A stretch of DNA of 64,000 nucleotides from Flavobacteriaceae bacterium. GTDB taxonomy: Bacteria; Bacteroidota; Bacteroidia; Flavobacteriales; Flavobacteriaceae. The translations under genes were made by a program, and so were the position numbers. Numbering within the stretch: the stretch's first letter is position 1; every line of letters begins with the position of its first letter. The notes under the pieces are model-generated. The model saw nothing but the letters and a program-made list of their open reading frames with translations, was not told the DNA's origin and searched no databases. Below are positions 19,083 to 28,083 of this stretch, one piece after another. The DNA is taken from positions 1-64,000 of the forward strand of contig JANRDC010000031.1 in NCBI GenBank assembly GCA_030726725.1, given 5' to 3'.

Positions 19083-19502
19083 CTATTTAAAAAGTTTGTT
19101 TTTTGTTTGTTCGTAGGTTTCCAGGTAAGCTATTGATTTGTTTGCTTTTTGCATTTGCTCAGAAACGAGCTCAAATGCGGCCAATGTTTGCTCGTAGGCA
19201 ATTTGGGCTTGTCTTTTTTGGTATTGACGGTAACCGGTAAACACAGTGGTTCCCAAAATCAAGGCCACAGAAGCGGCTATCGCAGTGATCTTAAATCTTT
19301 GAAAACGCGGTATGGTGCGCACTGGGGGTTCCCAAAGCTGTTGGGGCTCAGATTCTTTTGCTTGACTGATTCCGCGCATCAATTGTGCCCAGGCAAGTTC
19401 TTGAGGCTCATCGGTCTGGGGAGTAGCGCTCCATTCACGCAACAACTGCTCTTCGGATAAAGAGCTTAAACCTTCAGCATATCGATCGATGATTTTTTTC
19501 AT
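19083..19502 (-). CDS. Single-pass membrane protein, likely anti-sigma factor-like
   Basis: 139 aa, one TM (ITAIAASVALILGTTVFTGY); encoded 1 nt after ECF sigma gene. Confidence 0.6.
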   Translation of the reverse strand: MKKIIDRYAEGLSSLSEEQLLREWSATPQTDEPQELAWAQLMRGISQAKESEPQQLWEPPVRTIPRFQRFKITAIAASVALILGTTVFTGYRQYQKRQAQIAYEQTLAAFELVSEQMQKANKSIAYLETYEQTKNKLFK

Positions 19503-19503
19503 A

Positions 19504-20034
19504 TTATCTCGTTAAGCCGTGTTGATTTTGTTGCAACACGTGGTTTTTAAGTGTTTTTCGAACTCTAGACAGGGCAACCCTGATCGCGACAGGCTGCATA
19601 CCAGTAATTTCTTCAATCTCGTGATACTCCAGCCCTTCAATATCCCTGAGTTGAAACAATAGTCTCTGTGTCTCTGGCAATTGCGCCAAACAGCGATAAA
19701 TCATTTCAACACTTTCTTTGGCTTCCATGGGTTGTTCCGGTGACCAAATGGCTTGTTTTTCATGAACCGTATCCCAGGAAACCCGCTGCGCTTGTTTTGA
19801 CTTCAAACGATCCAAACAATAGTTTTTAGTCATTTTGGCAATAAATGCGCGCTTGTTATCTACCTGAACCAAGCTGTCTTTTTGCATCCACAACCGCGTC
19901 ATCATTTCCTGAACCACATCCTCAGCTTCCTCTTTTGAAACCAACAGTCCTTTAGCCAATCGATAGACCAATGCTTGGTGAATCATGACCTCAGACTTAA
20001 ATTGGTGTTCTGAAAATCGAGTAGAAGTGTTCAT
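19504..20034 (-). CDS. ECF-type RNA polymerase sigma factor
   Basis: 176 aa; sigma-70 region 2 (AEDVVQEMMTRLW) and region 4 (LPETQRLLFQLRDIEGLEYHEIEEITGMQPVAIRVALSRVRKTL). Confidence 0.92.
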   Translation of the reverse strand: MNTSTRFSEHQFKSEVMIHQALVYRLAKGLLVSKEEAEDVVQEMMTRLWMQKDSLVQVDNKRAFIAKMTKNYCLDRLKSKQAQRVSWDTVHEKQAIWSPEQPMEAKESVEMIYRCLAQLPETQRLLFQLRDIEGLEYHEIEEITGMQPVAIRVALSRVRKTLKNHVLQQNQHGLTR

Positions 20035-20149
20035 TGATTTGTAGACGAGAATGAAAGTTATTTGTTACAAAACTTTCTTAAATTGCAAAACAAATTGGGT
20101 GCTTATGGCATTACTTCGCTAAAGTACCTAAGAATTTAATCTCTTTCAC

Positions 20150-21655
20150 ATGAAAAAAATATCCTGGTGGTACCTAGCCTCCCTTTTGTTTGTATCCCTA
20201 ACCTTTACCGCTTGTTCCAAAGATGAAGAACCTGAAGTCCCTGTCGTTGAAGAACCCGAGGAAATTGAGTTCAGCGAAGTAAGCGACTTTGTTTGGCGGG
20301 GTTTAAACCACTGGTACTTTTGGCAAAACTCCCTGCCTGCACTGGCAGACAGCAAATTAAATGACCTGGATGCTTATCACACTTATTTAAATAGCTACAG
20401 CACACCTGAGCAATTATTCAACGCTTTAGTCAACAGAAGCGTCGATGACTTTTCATGGTATATTCCCGATGTAGCTGAGCAATTGAAGCAATTTGCTGGA
20501 ACCAACAAATCCTACGGGGTTCGATTGGGTGGTAGTTTATTTCAAGATGGCAACGGGGTGTATATTCATATTGCGTATACCGTACCCAATTCGCCAGCGG
20601 CACTTGCTGGACTGGAAAGAGGGGACATCATCTACAAGGTTGATGGAACAGTGATGAATGTAGACAACTACCAAATCATCAACAACCTATTTGAAAAAGA
20701 CAATATTACACTAGGTGTTGGCCGGTATACCGAAGGAGTATTTACCCCGACCAAGGAAGTAAACATCACAAGAATTGAATATTCTGCGACACCCAACCAA
20801 TACCATACGGTGCTCAACAGAGGAAATAAAAAAGTGGGGTACTTTGTGTATACTGGCTTTAAATACCCCTACCACCAACAACTCAACGATGTATTTGCCG
20901 AATTTAAAGCACAAGGAATCAATGAATTGGTGTTGGATTTACGGTATAATGGTGGAGGTACTGTGATCACTTCTGCCCTATTGGCCTCCATGATCGACGG
21001 GAGTAGACCTGCGGAATCTTCCAATTCGATTTTTGCTGATTTGCGCTACAACACCAAGCGCAATGATGCGGAAGGCTCTGTTTACCCTTTCTTCAATGTA
21101 GTTTATTTGTACAGCGACACCGGGAATTTTACAGGGACGATACCGATGAGCCGACTTTCTGGCATCACCAAACTATACGTATTGACCTCACCTTCCACAG
21201 CATCTGCTAGTGAGATGATCATCAACGGATTGCGCCCCTACATGGAGGTGATCACCATCGGCGGAACCACCGTAGGAAAAAATGAGGGATCCATCACTGT
21301 GGTGGATTCACCACCATCGTACAGCGATCCTAGTTCAAGAAAAACCACCCATACAGTAGGTATGCAACCTATTGTTTTCCAAATATTTAATGCTGATGGC
21401 GACGCGGACTATGGCGATGGGTTTGTTCCGTTGATCGAATTAGACGAAATGGATTTTGCCAAAGACATCAAAGCTTTTGGCGATCCAACAGAGCCATTTT
21501 TAGCCGCAGCACTGAACTTAATTGAGGGAGGGACGAGCGCAAGAACTCAAAAATTCTCTCAGGGATCTGTGCGCCGTATCGGTGGTCCAATCAAACAACC
21601 ATGGTGGGAACAGGAAATGTACTTACTGCCTTCAGGTCAAGACTTTAAACGATAA
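20150..21655 (+). CDS. S41 family C-terminal processing peptidase-like lipoprotein
   Basis: Lipobox FTACSK; PDZ-like region; tail-specific protease region ELVLDLRYNGGG, TSPSTASASEMIINGLRPY. Confidence 0.9.
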   Translation: MKKISWWYLASLLFVSLTFTACSKDEEPEVPVVEEPEEIEFSEVSDFVWRGLNHWYFWQNSLPALADSKLNDLDAYHTYLNSYSTPEQLFNALVNRSVDDFSWYIPDVAEQLKQFAGTNKSYGVRLGGSLFQDGNGVYIHIAYTVPNSPAALAGLERGDIIYKVDGTVMNVDNYQIINNLFEKDNITLGVGRYTEGVFTPTKEVNITRIEYSATPNQYHTVLNRGNKKVGYFVYTGFKYPYHQQLNDVFAEFKAQGINELVLDLRYNGGGTVITSALLASMIDGSRPAESSNSIFADLRYNTKRNDAEGSVYPFFNVVYLYSDTGNFTGTIPMSRLSGITKLYVLTSPSTASASEMIINGLRPYMEVITIGGTTVGKNEGSITVVDSPPSYSDPSSRKTTHTVGMQPIVFQIFNADGDADYGDGFVPLIELDEMDFAKDIKAFGDPTEPFLAAALNLIEGGTSARTQKFSQGSVRRIGGPIKQPWWEQEMYLLPSGQDFKR

Positions 21656-23526
21656 AATAAGCCAGCCTGAAACATCCTGCCCAGGGTGTTGTATCCCCAT
21701 TGCTCGACAAACTGTTGATCAGTAGCATTGCGCAAGGAAAGTTGCAGCTGCCACGGAGCGCTTTGGGATTTATAGGTCCAAGAGAAATCTACTGTGTAGT
21801 AAGGCGCTAACTCCACCAAGGTGTAAGCAGCAAAATCCATGTCCTCGCGTTTTCCAGTCCAAACACCGGACATGGACCAAGTCTGTTCCTGTGTTGATTT
21901 GTATTGGGCAAAAGCTGTCCACCTATGGCGCGGTATTCTCAATCCAGACAAACCCTGAGCGTCAACAAATGCATAACTCATTTGGCTTGAAAATCCGCGA
22001 AAATCGATTGACTTAAACTGGAGTTCAGCTCCTTTAACCCGTTGATTAACGGGATCATTTCCATAGGCAAATGCAGTGTTGTCCCAATAGACCGCATTTT
22101 GTACCTGTCGCTGGTACGCGTGTAATTCAAATGAATAACCCTTATTTGCCTTCCACTGAACACCCAGTTCGGCATTGGTACTCTCTTCAGGCCTAAGCGA
22201 TCTATTAGCCCCAAAAGGACCGTAGAGCTGAAACAGGCTGGGACTGATAAATGAACTGCCCAAAGCCCCCATCCATTGAAGACTCCCCTGCGCAGTTTCC
22301 ATGGTATAGCTCGGGTTGACATGGTATACCCAATGCCCGCCATAGGTTTGGTGTTGGTTGTAACGAACCCCTGAATTGACCTGCCATTTATTTTGGGCAT
22401 ACACCCAATTGACATAGGGATCATACCAATACACATGGGCCTCTTCAATATCTGGCACAACGTCATAACCTGTCTGCAAACCCATAAGCAGGAAGTGGTT
22501 TTGGGTTAGGGAAGTTTTGTAATAAGTGTCGGAATTCCAATTAAACCCCTGATAAACACCAGGATAATCACTTTGATCTTCCGATGAAATCTGGGTCCAC
22601 GCCATAGAGCGGTGCCAACTTCCTTTTCGCGTAGTCAATTCGCTCTGCAGGAAGATTCGCCACATATCGGTGGTGTACATAAAGTCACGATCCTGCATCA
22701 AATACGCATCGTCATAGGCTGACTCATGGGCTGAATATTCAACGCCCAACCGATACTTCATGCGATCATTAGGGGTATAATCAGTTGAGATCTTCCACTG
22801 TTGTTGTTGAAATCGATCTGCTTCAGGGGTATCCATCAGTGCTGAAATACCTCTGTTATCCAGGCTTTGTGTTTGCATCATTACGCCCCATTTGCCCATT
22901 TGGTGTTGGAGATCCATCCCCCATTGGGCGCCCTGTGTGGCCCAATCCAGGAGTTGATCGCTCTGACGCAAGCTTTGCTTGGTCCATACACCCCATTGAG
23001 TTCCAGCATCTCTTTTTTTAGTGGTGATCGACAACACCCCTACAGCAGCATGAGTTCCATATAATGCACTGCTGGCACCTTTGAGCAACTCAATCCTTTC
23101 GATTTGAGAAACATCTAACAATCTGAGGTCAAAAGTCAAGCCTGCAGAGTTGGGATCAGAGATGCGCACACCATCCAAAACCACGAGTAACTGTTGGCTG
23201 CGACCTCCCCTAAAGTAAAGGCTGATGGGACTGCCTTTGGGGCCTTGAGCGCCTTGAACTACCAAACCTGCGGTTTGTTCTAACAACTGCTCCAGTCCCA
23301 ATGTTTGGAATGGAATCAAGTCATCACCAGCCCATACTTGGGTGGACATACCTGAATAAGAAGACTTTACAGGCATTTTTAACGAAGTAACCTGTACCTC
23401 GTTGAGTTGTTGTACTGAATCCAAGGATTGGTCTACCTCAGATTGGGCGTACACAGTGTTTATCCATACTGTAGCAGCCAGAGCAACGCGAACTAGGTTG
23501 CGTTGCCATCCATAAAAATGTTGCAT
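21637..23526 (-). CDS. btuB: TonB-dependent outer-membrane receptor, putative cobalamin receptor (BtuB-like)
   Basis: Plug domain (LEQLLEQTAGLVVQGAQGPKGSPISLYFRGGRSQQLLVVLDGVRI) and beta-barrel; preceded by a cobalamin riboswitch; likely ATG at 23526. Confidence 0.88.
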   Translation of the reverse strand: MQHFYGWQRNLVRVALAATVWINTVYAQSEVDQSLDSVQQLNEVQVTSLKMPVKSSYSGMSTQVWAGDDLIPFQTLGLEQLLEQTAGLVVQGAQGPKGSPISLYFRGGRSQQLLVVLDGVRISDPNSAGLTFDLRLLDVSQIERIELLKGASSALYGTHAAVGVLSITTKKRDAGTQWGVWTKQSLRQSDQLLDWATQGAQWGMDLQHQMGKWGVMMQTQSLDNRGISALMDTPEADRFQQQQWKISTDYTPNDRMKYRLGVEYSAHESAYDDAYLMQDRDFMYTTDMWRIFLQSELTTRKGSWHRSMAWTQISSEDQSDYPGVYQGFNWNSDTYYKTSLTQNHFLLMGLQTGYDVVPDIEEAHVYWYDPYVNWVYAQNKWQVNSGVRYNQHQTYGGHWVYHVNPSYTMETAQGSLQWMGALGSSFISPSLFQLYGPFGANRSLRPEESTNAELGVQWKANKGYSFELHAYQRQVQNAVYWDNTAFAYGNDPVNQRVKGAELQFKSIDFRGFSSQMSYAFVDAQGLSGLRIPRHRWTAFAQYKSTQEQTWSMSGVWTGKREDMDFAAYTLVELAPYYTVDFSWTYKSQSAPWQLQLSLRNATDQQFVEQWGYNTLGRMFQAGLFYRLKS

Positions 23527-23544
23527 ATGCAAAAATTTAGTGGG

Positions 23545-23562
23545 ACCCTTATTCCCGAGGGT
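23545..23562 (-). promoter_or_regulatory. Candidate riboswitch expression-platform hairpin
   Basis: accct/agggt stem between B12 box and btuB-like start codon. Confidence 0.45.
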
Positions 23563-23580
23563 ACGCCTAATGAAGAATCG

Positions 23581-23750
23581 GGCAGGTCTCCTGGCTTGCG
23601 TCTTTAAACGACCTTCCCAAAGCGATTCACTTCAGTGGTTGTAGCTGTTTAAAGCACCGATAACGGCTGAGCTTACAGTTGCGGGTACAGCACCAGCATC
23701 ACACTGGTTTCCCTTTTCATGACCAAAACCGATGTCTTGGTCAACCAAAT
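23581..23750 (-). ncRNA. Cobalamin (AdoCbl/B12) riboswitch
   Basis: Minus strand contains B12 box AGCCAGGAGACCTGCC (23581-23596) and conserved core AAAAGGGAA..GTG..GCTGTACCCGCAACTGTAAGC...CCACTG...GGGAAGG; directly upstream of TonB receptor. Confidence 0.95.
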
Positions 23751-23756
23751 TCAAGG

Positions 23757-23764
23757 CAAATGTA
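23757..23764 (-). promoter_or_regulatory. -7 element TACATTTG driving riboswitch/TonB receptor transcript
   Basis: caaatgta on +, just upstream of the riboswitch 5' end. Confidence 0.6.
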
Positions 23765-23806
23765 GATAATTATTCCCGATCGATTGACCCTTGGAATCAA
23801 TTGTCC

Positions 23807-23814
23807 TATTTTTG
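23807..23814 (+). promoter_or_regulatory. -7 element TATTTTTG for the ABC importer operon
   Basis: TAnnTTTG ending 6 nt before ATG 23821. Confidence 0.5.
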
Positions 23815-23820
23815 ACATCC

Positions 23821-24942
23821 ATGACTTCCACCTGTTTACATATCCAAAGAACTTCACTCCTGATATTGGTGGTGTTGTATGCCAACACCCTGGTCGGTCA
23901 AACCTACGCCAAAGGTTTTCAATGGGGCAAAACGGCTGAAGGCTACCGAACCATCGCTGTTAAAACAAGCGTAAAACCTGAGCAGTGGTCAACTTATGTT
24001 TTGGTGGCCAAATCCCAAACCAAAGCACTAAAACACGCTAAATCAATCTACAAACAGGTGATTCCCGTGCCGGTAACCAGCGTGATATTGACCTCTACCA
24101 CCCAAATTCCTGGTATGGAAGCCCTGGGTGAATTGCACCAGGTTCGCGGTTTTACTGGATTGCCCTATATATCGAGTCAGGCCGCGAGAAAAGCCATTGA
24201 TCAAGGTCGCATCAAAGAGGTGGGCGCCTCCGGAACTTTAGATATAGAAACTGTACTCGCCTTGAGTCCTGAAGTCATTTTGGGTTATGCGATGGACCAG
24301 ACACCAGGATTTGTTGCTGTGCTGGCCCAGGCAAATATTCCCACCTTACTATTTCAGGACTGGCAAGAACTAAATCCATTGGGCAGAACAGAATGGATAA
24401 AAGTCATGGGGGCACTCATGGGCAAAGAACCTGAAGCAGAAAAATACTTTGATCAGGTGGTGAACAACTACAACCACATCAAACAAATAGCCAAAAGCGC
24501 AAAAAACCAACCTACTGTGGTCAGCGGAGCCGTATATCAAGATGTCTGGTATGTACCTGGCGGGAAAAGTTGGATGGCCACTCTTTTTGCTGATGCACAT
24601 AGCCAGTACCTATTTAAGGATAATCAGCAGACCGGAAGTCTATCACTTTCCGTGGAAACTGTAATAGAAAAAGCAGGAAGTGCCGCGTTTTGGATCGCAC
24701 CTGCTCAGCACACTTCCTGGGCCGAAATGAAGCAGGAACAACCCGCTTACTCAGCGATCCGGGCTTTTAACCAAAAAAAAGTGATCACTTATGCCCGAAA
24801 AAAAGGGCCAACAGGGGGTGTCTTGTATTTTGAACAAGCAGCGTTGAGGCCTGATTGGGTTTTGGCCGACTTGGTGTATTACTTACACCCAGGGCTCATG
24901 CCCAATTATCAACCTCATTTTTTTAACTACACCAATCCTTGA
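23821..24942 (+). CDS. ABC transporter substrate-binding protein (BtuF/FepB-like)
   Basis: Signal-peptide-like N terminus; periplasmic binding protein type (ALSPEVILGY...GGKSWMATLFADA...); followed by FecCD permease. Confidence 0.88.
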   Translation: MTSTCLHIQRTSLLILVVLYANTLVGQTYAKGFQWGKTAEGYRTIAVKTSVKPEQWSTYVLVAKSQTKALKHAKSIYKQVIPVPVTSVILTSTTQIPGMEALGELHQVRGFTGLPYISSQAARKAIDQGRIKEVGASGTLDIETVLALSPEVILGYAMDQTPGFVAVLAQANIPTLLFQDWQELNPLGRTEWIKVMGALMGKEPEAEKYFDQVVNNYNHIKQIAKSAKNQPTVVSGAVYQDVWYVPGGKSWMATLFADAHSQYLFKDNQQTGSLSLSVETVIEKAGSAAFWIAPAQHTSWAEMKQEQPAYSAIRAFNQKKVITYARKKGPTGGVLYFEQAALRPDWVLADLVYYLHPGLMPNYQPHFFNYTNP

Positions 24943-25961
24943 TGAAAAAATCCATCCCTTTTGGACTGCTTGTATTGCTGCTTGTATTTGCAGCAGCGCT
25001 CAATATCGGGTTGGGTTCTGTATGGATTAGTCCCCAAGAAGTATTTCAAAGTCTTTTTTACGGCCCCTTACCCGACCCCACTCATGAATACATACTGTGG
25101 TCTTATCGAGCTCCAAAAACAGCTACTGCAATGGCTGTTGGGGCAGGATTGGCCCTTTGTGGCTTATTGATGCAGTCCTTGTTTCGCAATCCGCTTTCCG
25201 GACCTTACGTGCTCGGTTTGAGTTCAGGGGCGAGTTTAGGCGTATCCCTGCTGATTTTAGGCGGTTCAGTGGGACTTCCGGGTTGGGCGATTGTTGAAAA
25301 CACAGGTATTGGCCGTATCTCAGCGGCAGCCCTGGGTGCTATCGGCGTACTCGCCTTAGTAGTGGCCACAGCCAGCCGTGTCAGAGACACCATGGCGCTA
25401 TTGCTGGTCGGATTGATGATTGGGAGCATGACCAGCGCTGTAGTGTCCATTTTTACCTATGTCAGCGATGAACAATCCCTCAAGCAATACGCGATCTGGA
25501 CTATGGGTCAACTCGGCGGTGTACAAGGACCCTGGTTGTATGGGCTTTGGATTTTGGTGATTTTAGGTGGTATTTTAAGCATCCCGTTGGCCAAATCGAT
25601 GAACGCTGTTTTGTTGGGTGAAACCACTGCTTTAAGCCTCGGCATCGATTTAAAAACCTACAAATGGATGGTGATCGGCATCACAGGAGCCCTGACCGGA
25701 GGAATTACAGCGCTGGTTGGTCCGATTGCTTTTGTGGGCCTAGCAGTACCTCATTTGTGCAGAATCAGTTTGCAAACATCAGACCACAGGGTGTTAATTC
25801 CCGCCGTAATGATCGGGGGCGCTGTGGTCATGTTGATGTGCGATACCTTGGCGCAATGGCCAGGTTCAGCCTCAAGATTGCCCATCAATGCGGTTACCTC
25901 TTTGGTAGGTGCTCCCCTATTGATCTGGTTGATTTGGCGCAGAAAAAAAGCATTTGTTTGA
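24942..25961 (+). CDS. FecCD-family ABC transporter permease (BtuC-like)
   Basis: PLSGPYVLGLSSGASLG, GPIAFVGLAVPHLCRI; start overlaps preceding stop (TGATG). Confidence 0.93.
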   Translation: MKKSIPFGLLVLLLVFAAALNIGLGSVWISPQEVFQSLFYGPLPDPTHEYILWSYRAPKTATAMAVGAGLALCGLLMQSLFRNPLSGPYVLGLSSGASLGVSLLILGGSVGLPGWAIVENTGIGRISAAALGAIGVLALVVATASRVRDTMALLLVGLMIGSMTSAVVSIFTYVSDEQSLKQYAIWTMGQLGGVQGPWLYGLWILVILGGILSIPLAKSMNAVLLGETTALSLGIDLKTYKWMVIGITGALTGGITALVGPIAFVGLAVPHLCRISLQTSDHRVLIPAVMIGGAVVMLMCDTLAQWPGSASRLPINAVTSLVGAPLLIWLIWRRKKAFV

Positions 25962-26725
25962 TGGAGCTCAAAAACCTACAAATCGGATATTGTCAAGAAC
26001 AGGGAACCCAATATTTATCTGGTCCCTTAACCATGACCTTTCAACCCGGTCAGTTGATCGGTATTGTCGGTGTCAACGGTGTAGGCAAATCCACCTTATT
26101 GCGCACCCTCTCAGGTATTCAGCCACCACTAGCTGGCGAAGTGACGATCAATAACGCCCCTGTGGCTCGATGGAATGCCAAAAAATGGTCGCATCACGTC
26201 TCCCTGATCACTGCTAAACACGAAACACCTCCGGTGATGACCGTCCGTGAGATTGCTTCTATGGGTCGCTATCCGCACCTCAATTGGTGGGGGACATTAA
26301 CCCCAAAAGACCAGGAAATTGTTCGTGATGTATTGGCGTACTTAGGACTGAGTGCATGGGCTGATCAGCCAGCAGAGCTGAGGTCAGATGGGCAAAAGCA
26401 GTTGATACACTTGGCCAGGGCTATTGTTCAGCAGACACCCTACCTACTGCTGGATGAACCTACCACACACTTGGACCTTCATCATGGGTTTCAGTTGTGG
26501 AAATGGCTAAAATCTATTGCAGCCAAAGGTGATAAAACAATTATTCTCACCACGCACGACATAGAAAAAGCGCTGACACTCTGTGACCAAATCTTAGTCA
26601 TGCAACACGAAAAAGCAGATTGGGGCACCCCAAATACCTTGGTAGACAGCGGCATTTTCGACAACCTTTTTGATTCAAATCTCGTTACATTTGACCCGAA
26701 CACGCGACAATTTAAGATGCGCTAA
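25961..26725 (+). CDS. ABC transporter ATP-binding protein (BtuD/FecE-like)
   Basis: Walker A GVNGVGKSTLL, Walker B YLLLDEPTTHLD; real start ATG 25961 (TGATG overlap), ORF-track start 25664 lies inside the permease. Confidence 0.92.
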   Translation: MELKNLQIGYCQEQGTQYLSGPLTMTFQPGQLIGIVGVNGVGKSTLLRTLSGIQPPLAGEVTINNAPVARWNAKKWSHHVSLITAKHETPPVMTVREIASMGRYPHLNWWGTLTPKDQEIVRDVLAYLGLSAWADQPAELRSDGQKQLIHLARAIVQQTPYLLLDEPTTHLDLHHGFQLWKWLKSIAAKGDKTIILTTHDIEKALTLCDQILVMQHEKADWGTPNTLVDSGIFDNLFDSNLVTFDPNTRQFKMR

Positions 26726-26736
26726 ATCTCATACTC

Positions 26737-28035
26737 ATGGAATATCTATATCTTCTACCTATACTGGGCCTCGGTTTTTTTGCAGGCACTCAGTGGGCCA
26801 ACATCAAGAAAAAAGTCCAAAACAACGCGGATCAGTTAAGGATTAGTCAGATAGAAAATGCGCTCTCAGAGGCATTGATCCAAAAAAATGCCCTGGAGCA
26901 AGAAAAAGAACAGCTAAACATCAAAACAGCTAAATTGGAGACCTCCCTGGAATATTTGGAGCGACAAAGAGCAGAAGATGCTGCACAGGTTAAGGCCAAA
27001 GAGGCTCAATTCAAAACAGAGTTTGAACATTTAGCCCAGAAAATCTTACAACAAACCACCCAACAATTTACGCTCCACAACAAAGAGCAGATGAACTCCA
27101 TATTGGATCCGTTAAAAGAAAAAATTACTGGATTTGAAAAAAAGGTTGAGGACAGTCAAAAAGAAAATGTGGGATTGGGGGCCAAACTAGAAGAACAGCT
27201 GAAACAACTCTATCAAGCCAACCAACAGATGTCTCAAGAGGCCCAAAACCTGACTAAAGCACTTAAGGGAGATAGCAAAACCCAAGGTAACTGGGGAGAA
27301 ATGGTTTTGGAAAGGGTTTTGGAAAAGTCCGGATTGGAACGCGGAAGAGAGTATGAAGTACAACAATCTTTTACAGCTAGCGATGGTCAAAAACAAATGC
27401 CTGACGTGGTGATTTACATGCCTCAGGGGAAGAAGTTGATTGTGGACTCGAAAGTTTCCCTGACGGATTACGAAAGGTATGTCAATGCGGAAACTGAGTC
27501 TGAAAAAGCGCTCCACTTAAAAAACCACATCAATTCACTAAAAAAACACATTGACCAACTCTCGGCAAAACGATATGAAGACCTCTACGAAATGGAAAGC
27601 CCCGATTTTGTATTGCTTTTTGTGCCTGTAGAGTCTGCCTTTGCCACAGCGATCAATGAAGAGCACGAGCTGTACAGCAAGGCTTTTGACAAAAACATTG
27701 TGGTGGTCACCCCATCGACGCTTCTCGCCACCCTGCGCACGGTAGAAACGATGTGGACCAATGAAAAACAGCGAAAAAACGCATTGGAAATAGCCCAACA
27801 AGCCGGTTCCCTATACGATAAGTTCCAAGGCTTGCTGGAAGACCTCAAAGGGATTGGCAGTCGCCTGGAAAACGCCAAAACATTTTACGATGGCGCTATG
27901 AACAAATTGTCCACCGGTAAAGGAAATTTAGTGGGCGGTGTAGAAAAACTCAAGCAAATGGGGGCTAAAGCCAAAAAAGCCCTGCCCGACGCCTGGGCAG
28001 CGCGGGCGCTGGATACAGAGGAAAATGAAGCATAA
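26737..28035 (+). CDS. rmuC: DNA recombination protein RmuC
   Basis: Coiled-coil N terminus; RmuC core GNWGEMVLERVLEKSGLERGREYEVQ...LIVDSKVSLTDYERY. Confidence 0.93.
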   Translation: MEYLYLLPILGLGFFAGTQWANIKKKVQNNADQLRISQIENALSEALIQKNALEQEKEQLNIKTAKLETSLEYLERQRAEDAAQVKAKEAQFKTEFEHLAQKILQQTTQQFTLHNKEQMNSILDPLKEKITGFEKKVEDSQKENVGLGAKLEEQLKQLYQANQQMSQEAQNLTKALKGDSKTQGNWGEMVLERVLEKSGLERGREYEVQQSFTASDGQKQMPDVVIYMPQGKKLIVDSKVSLTDYERYVNAETESEKALHLKNHINSLKKHIDQLSAKRYEDLYEMESPDFVLLFVPVESAFATAINEEHELYSKAFDKNIVVVTPSTLLATLRTVETMWTNEKQRKNALEIAQQAGSLYDKFQGLLEDLKGIGSRLENAKTFYDGAMNKLSTGKGNLVGGVEKLKQMGAKAKKALPDAWAARALDTEENEA

Positions 28036-28066
28036 AAAAAGGCCCGATGATACATCGGGCCTTTTT
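28036..28066. terminator. Bidirectional terminator between rmuC and carB
   Basis: aaaaaggcccgatg-ata-catcgggccttttt, 14-bp perfect stem, T tracts both ways. Confidence 0.9.
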
Positions 28067-28083
28067 AGTTTTGCGCATTAAAA

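Noticed and set aside
21978-22466. 162-aa ORF in another frame of the TonB receptor gene
   Set aside because: Fully inside a convincing receptor CDS on the same strand; no domain recognised
23791-23820. TTG-initiated extension of the substrate-binding protein
   Set aside because: Overlaps the predicted promoter; ATG at 23821 gives a sensible export signal
25664-25960. Upstream extension of the ABC ATPase ORF
   Set aside because: Lies inside the FecCD permease in another frame; the TGATG-coupled ATG at 25961 is the natural start
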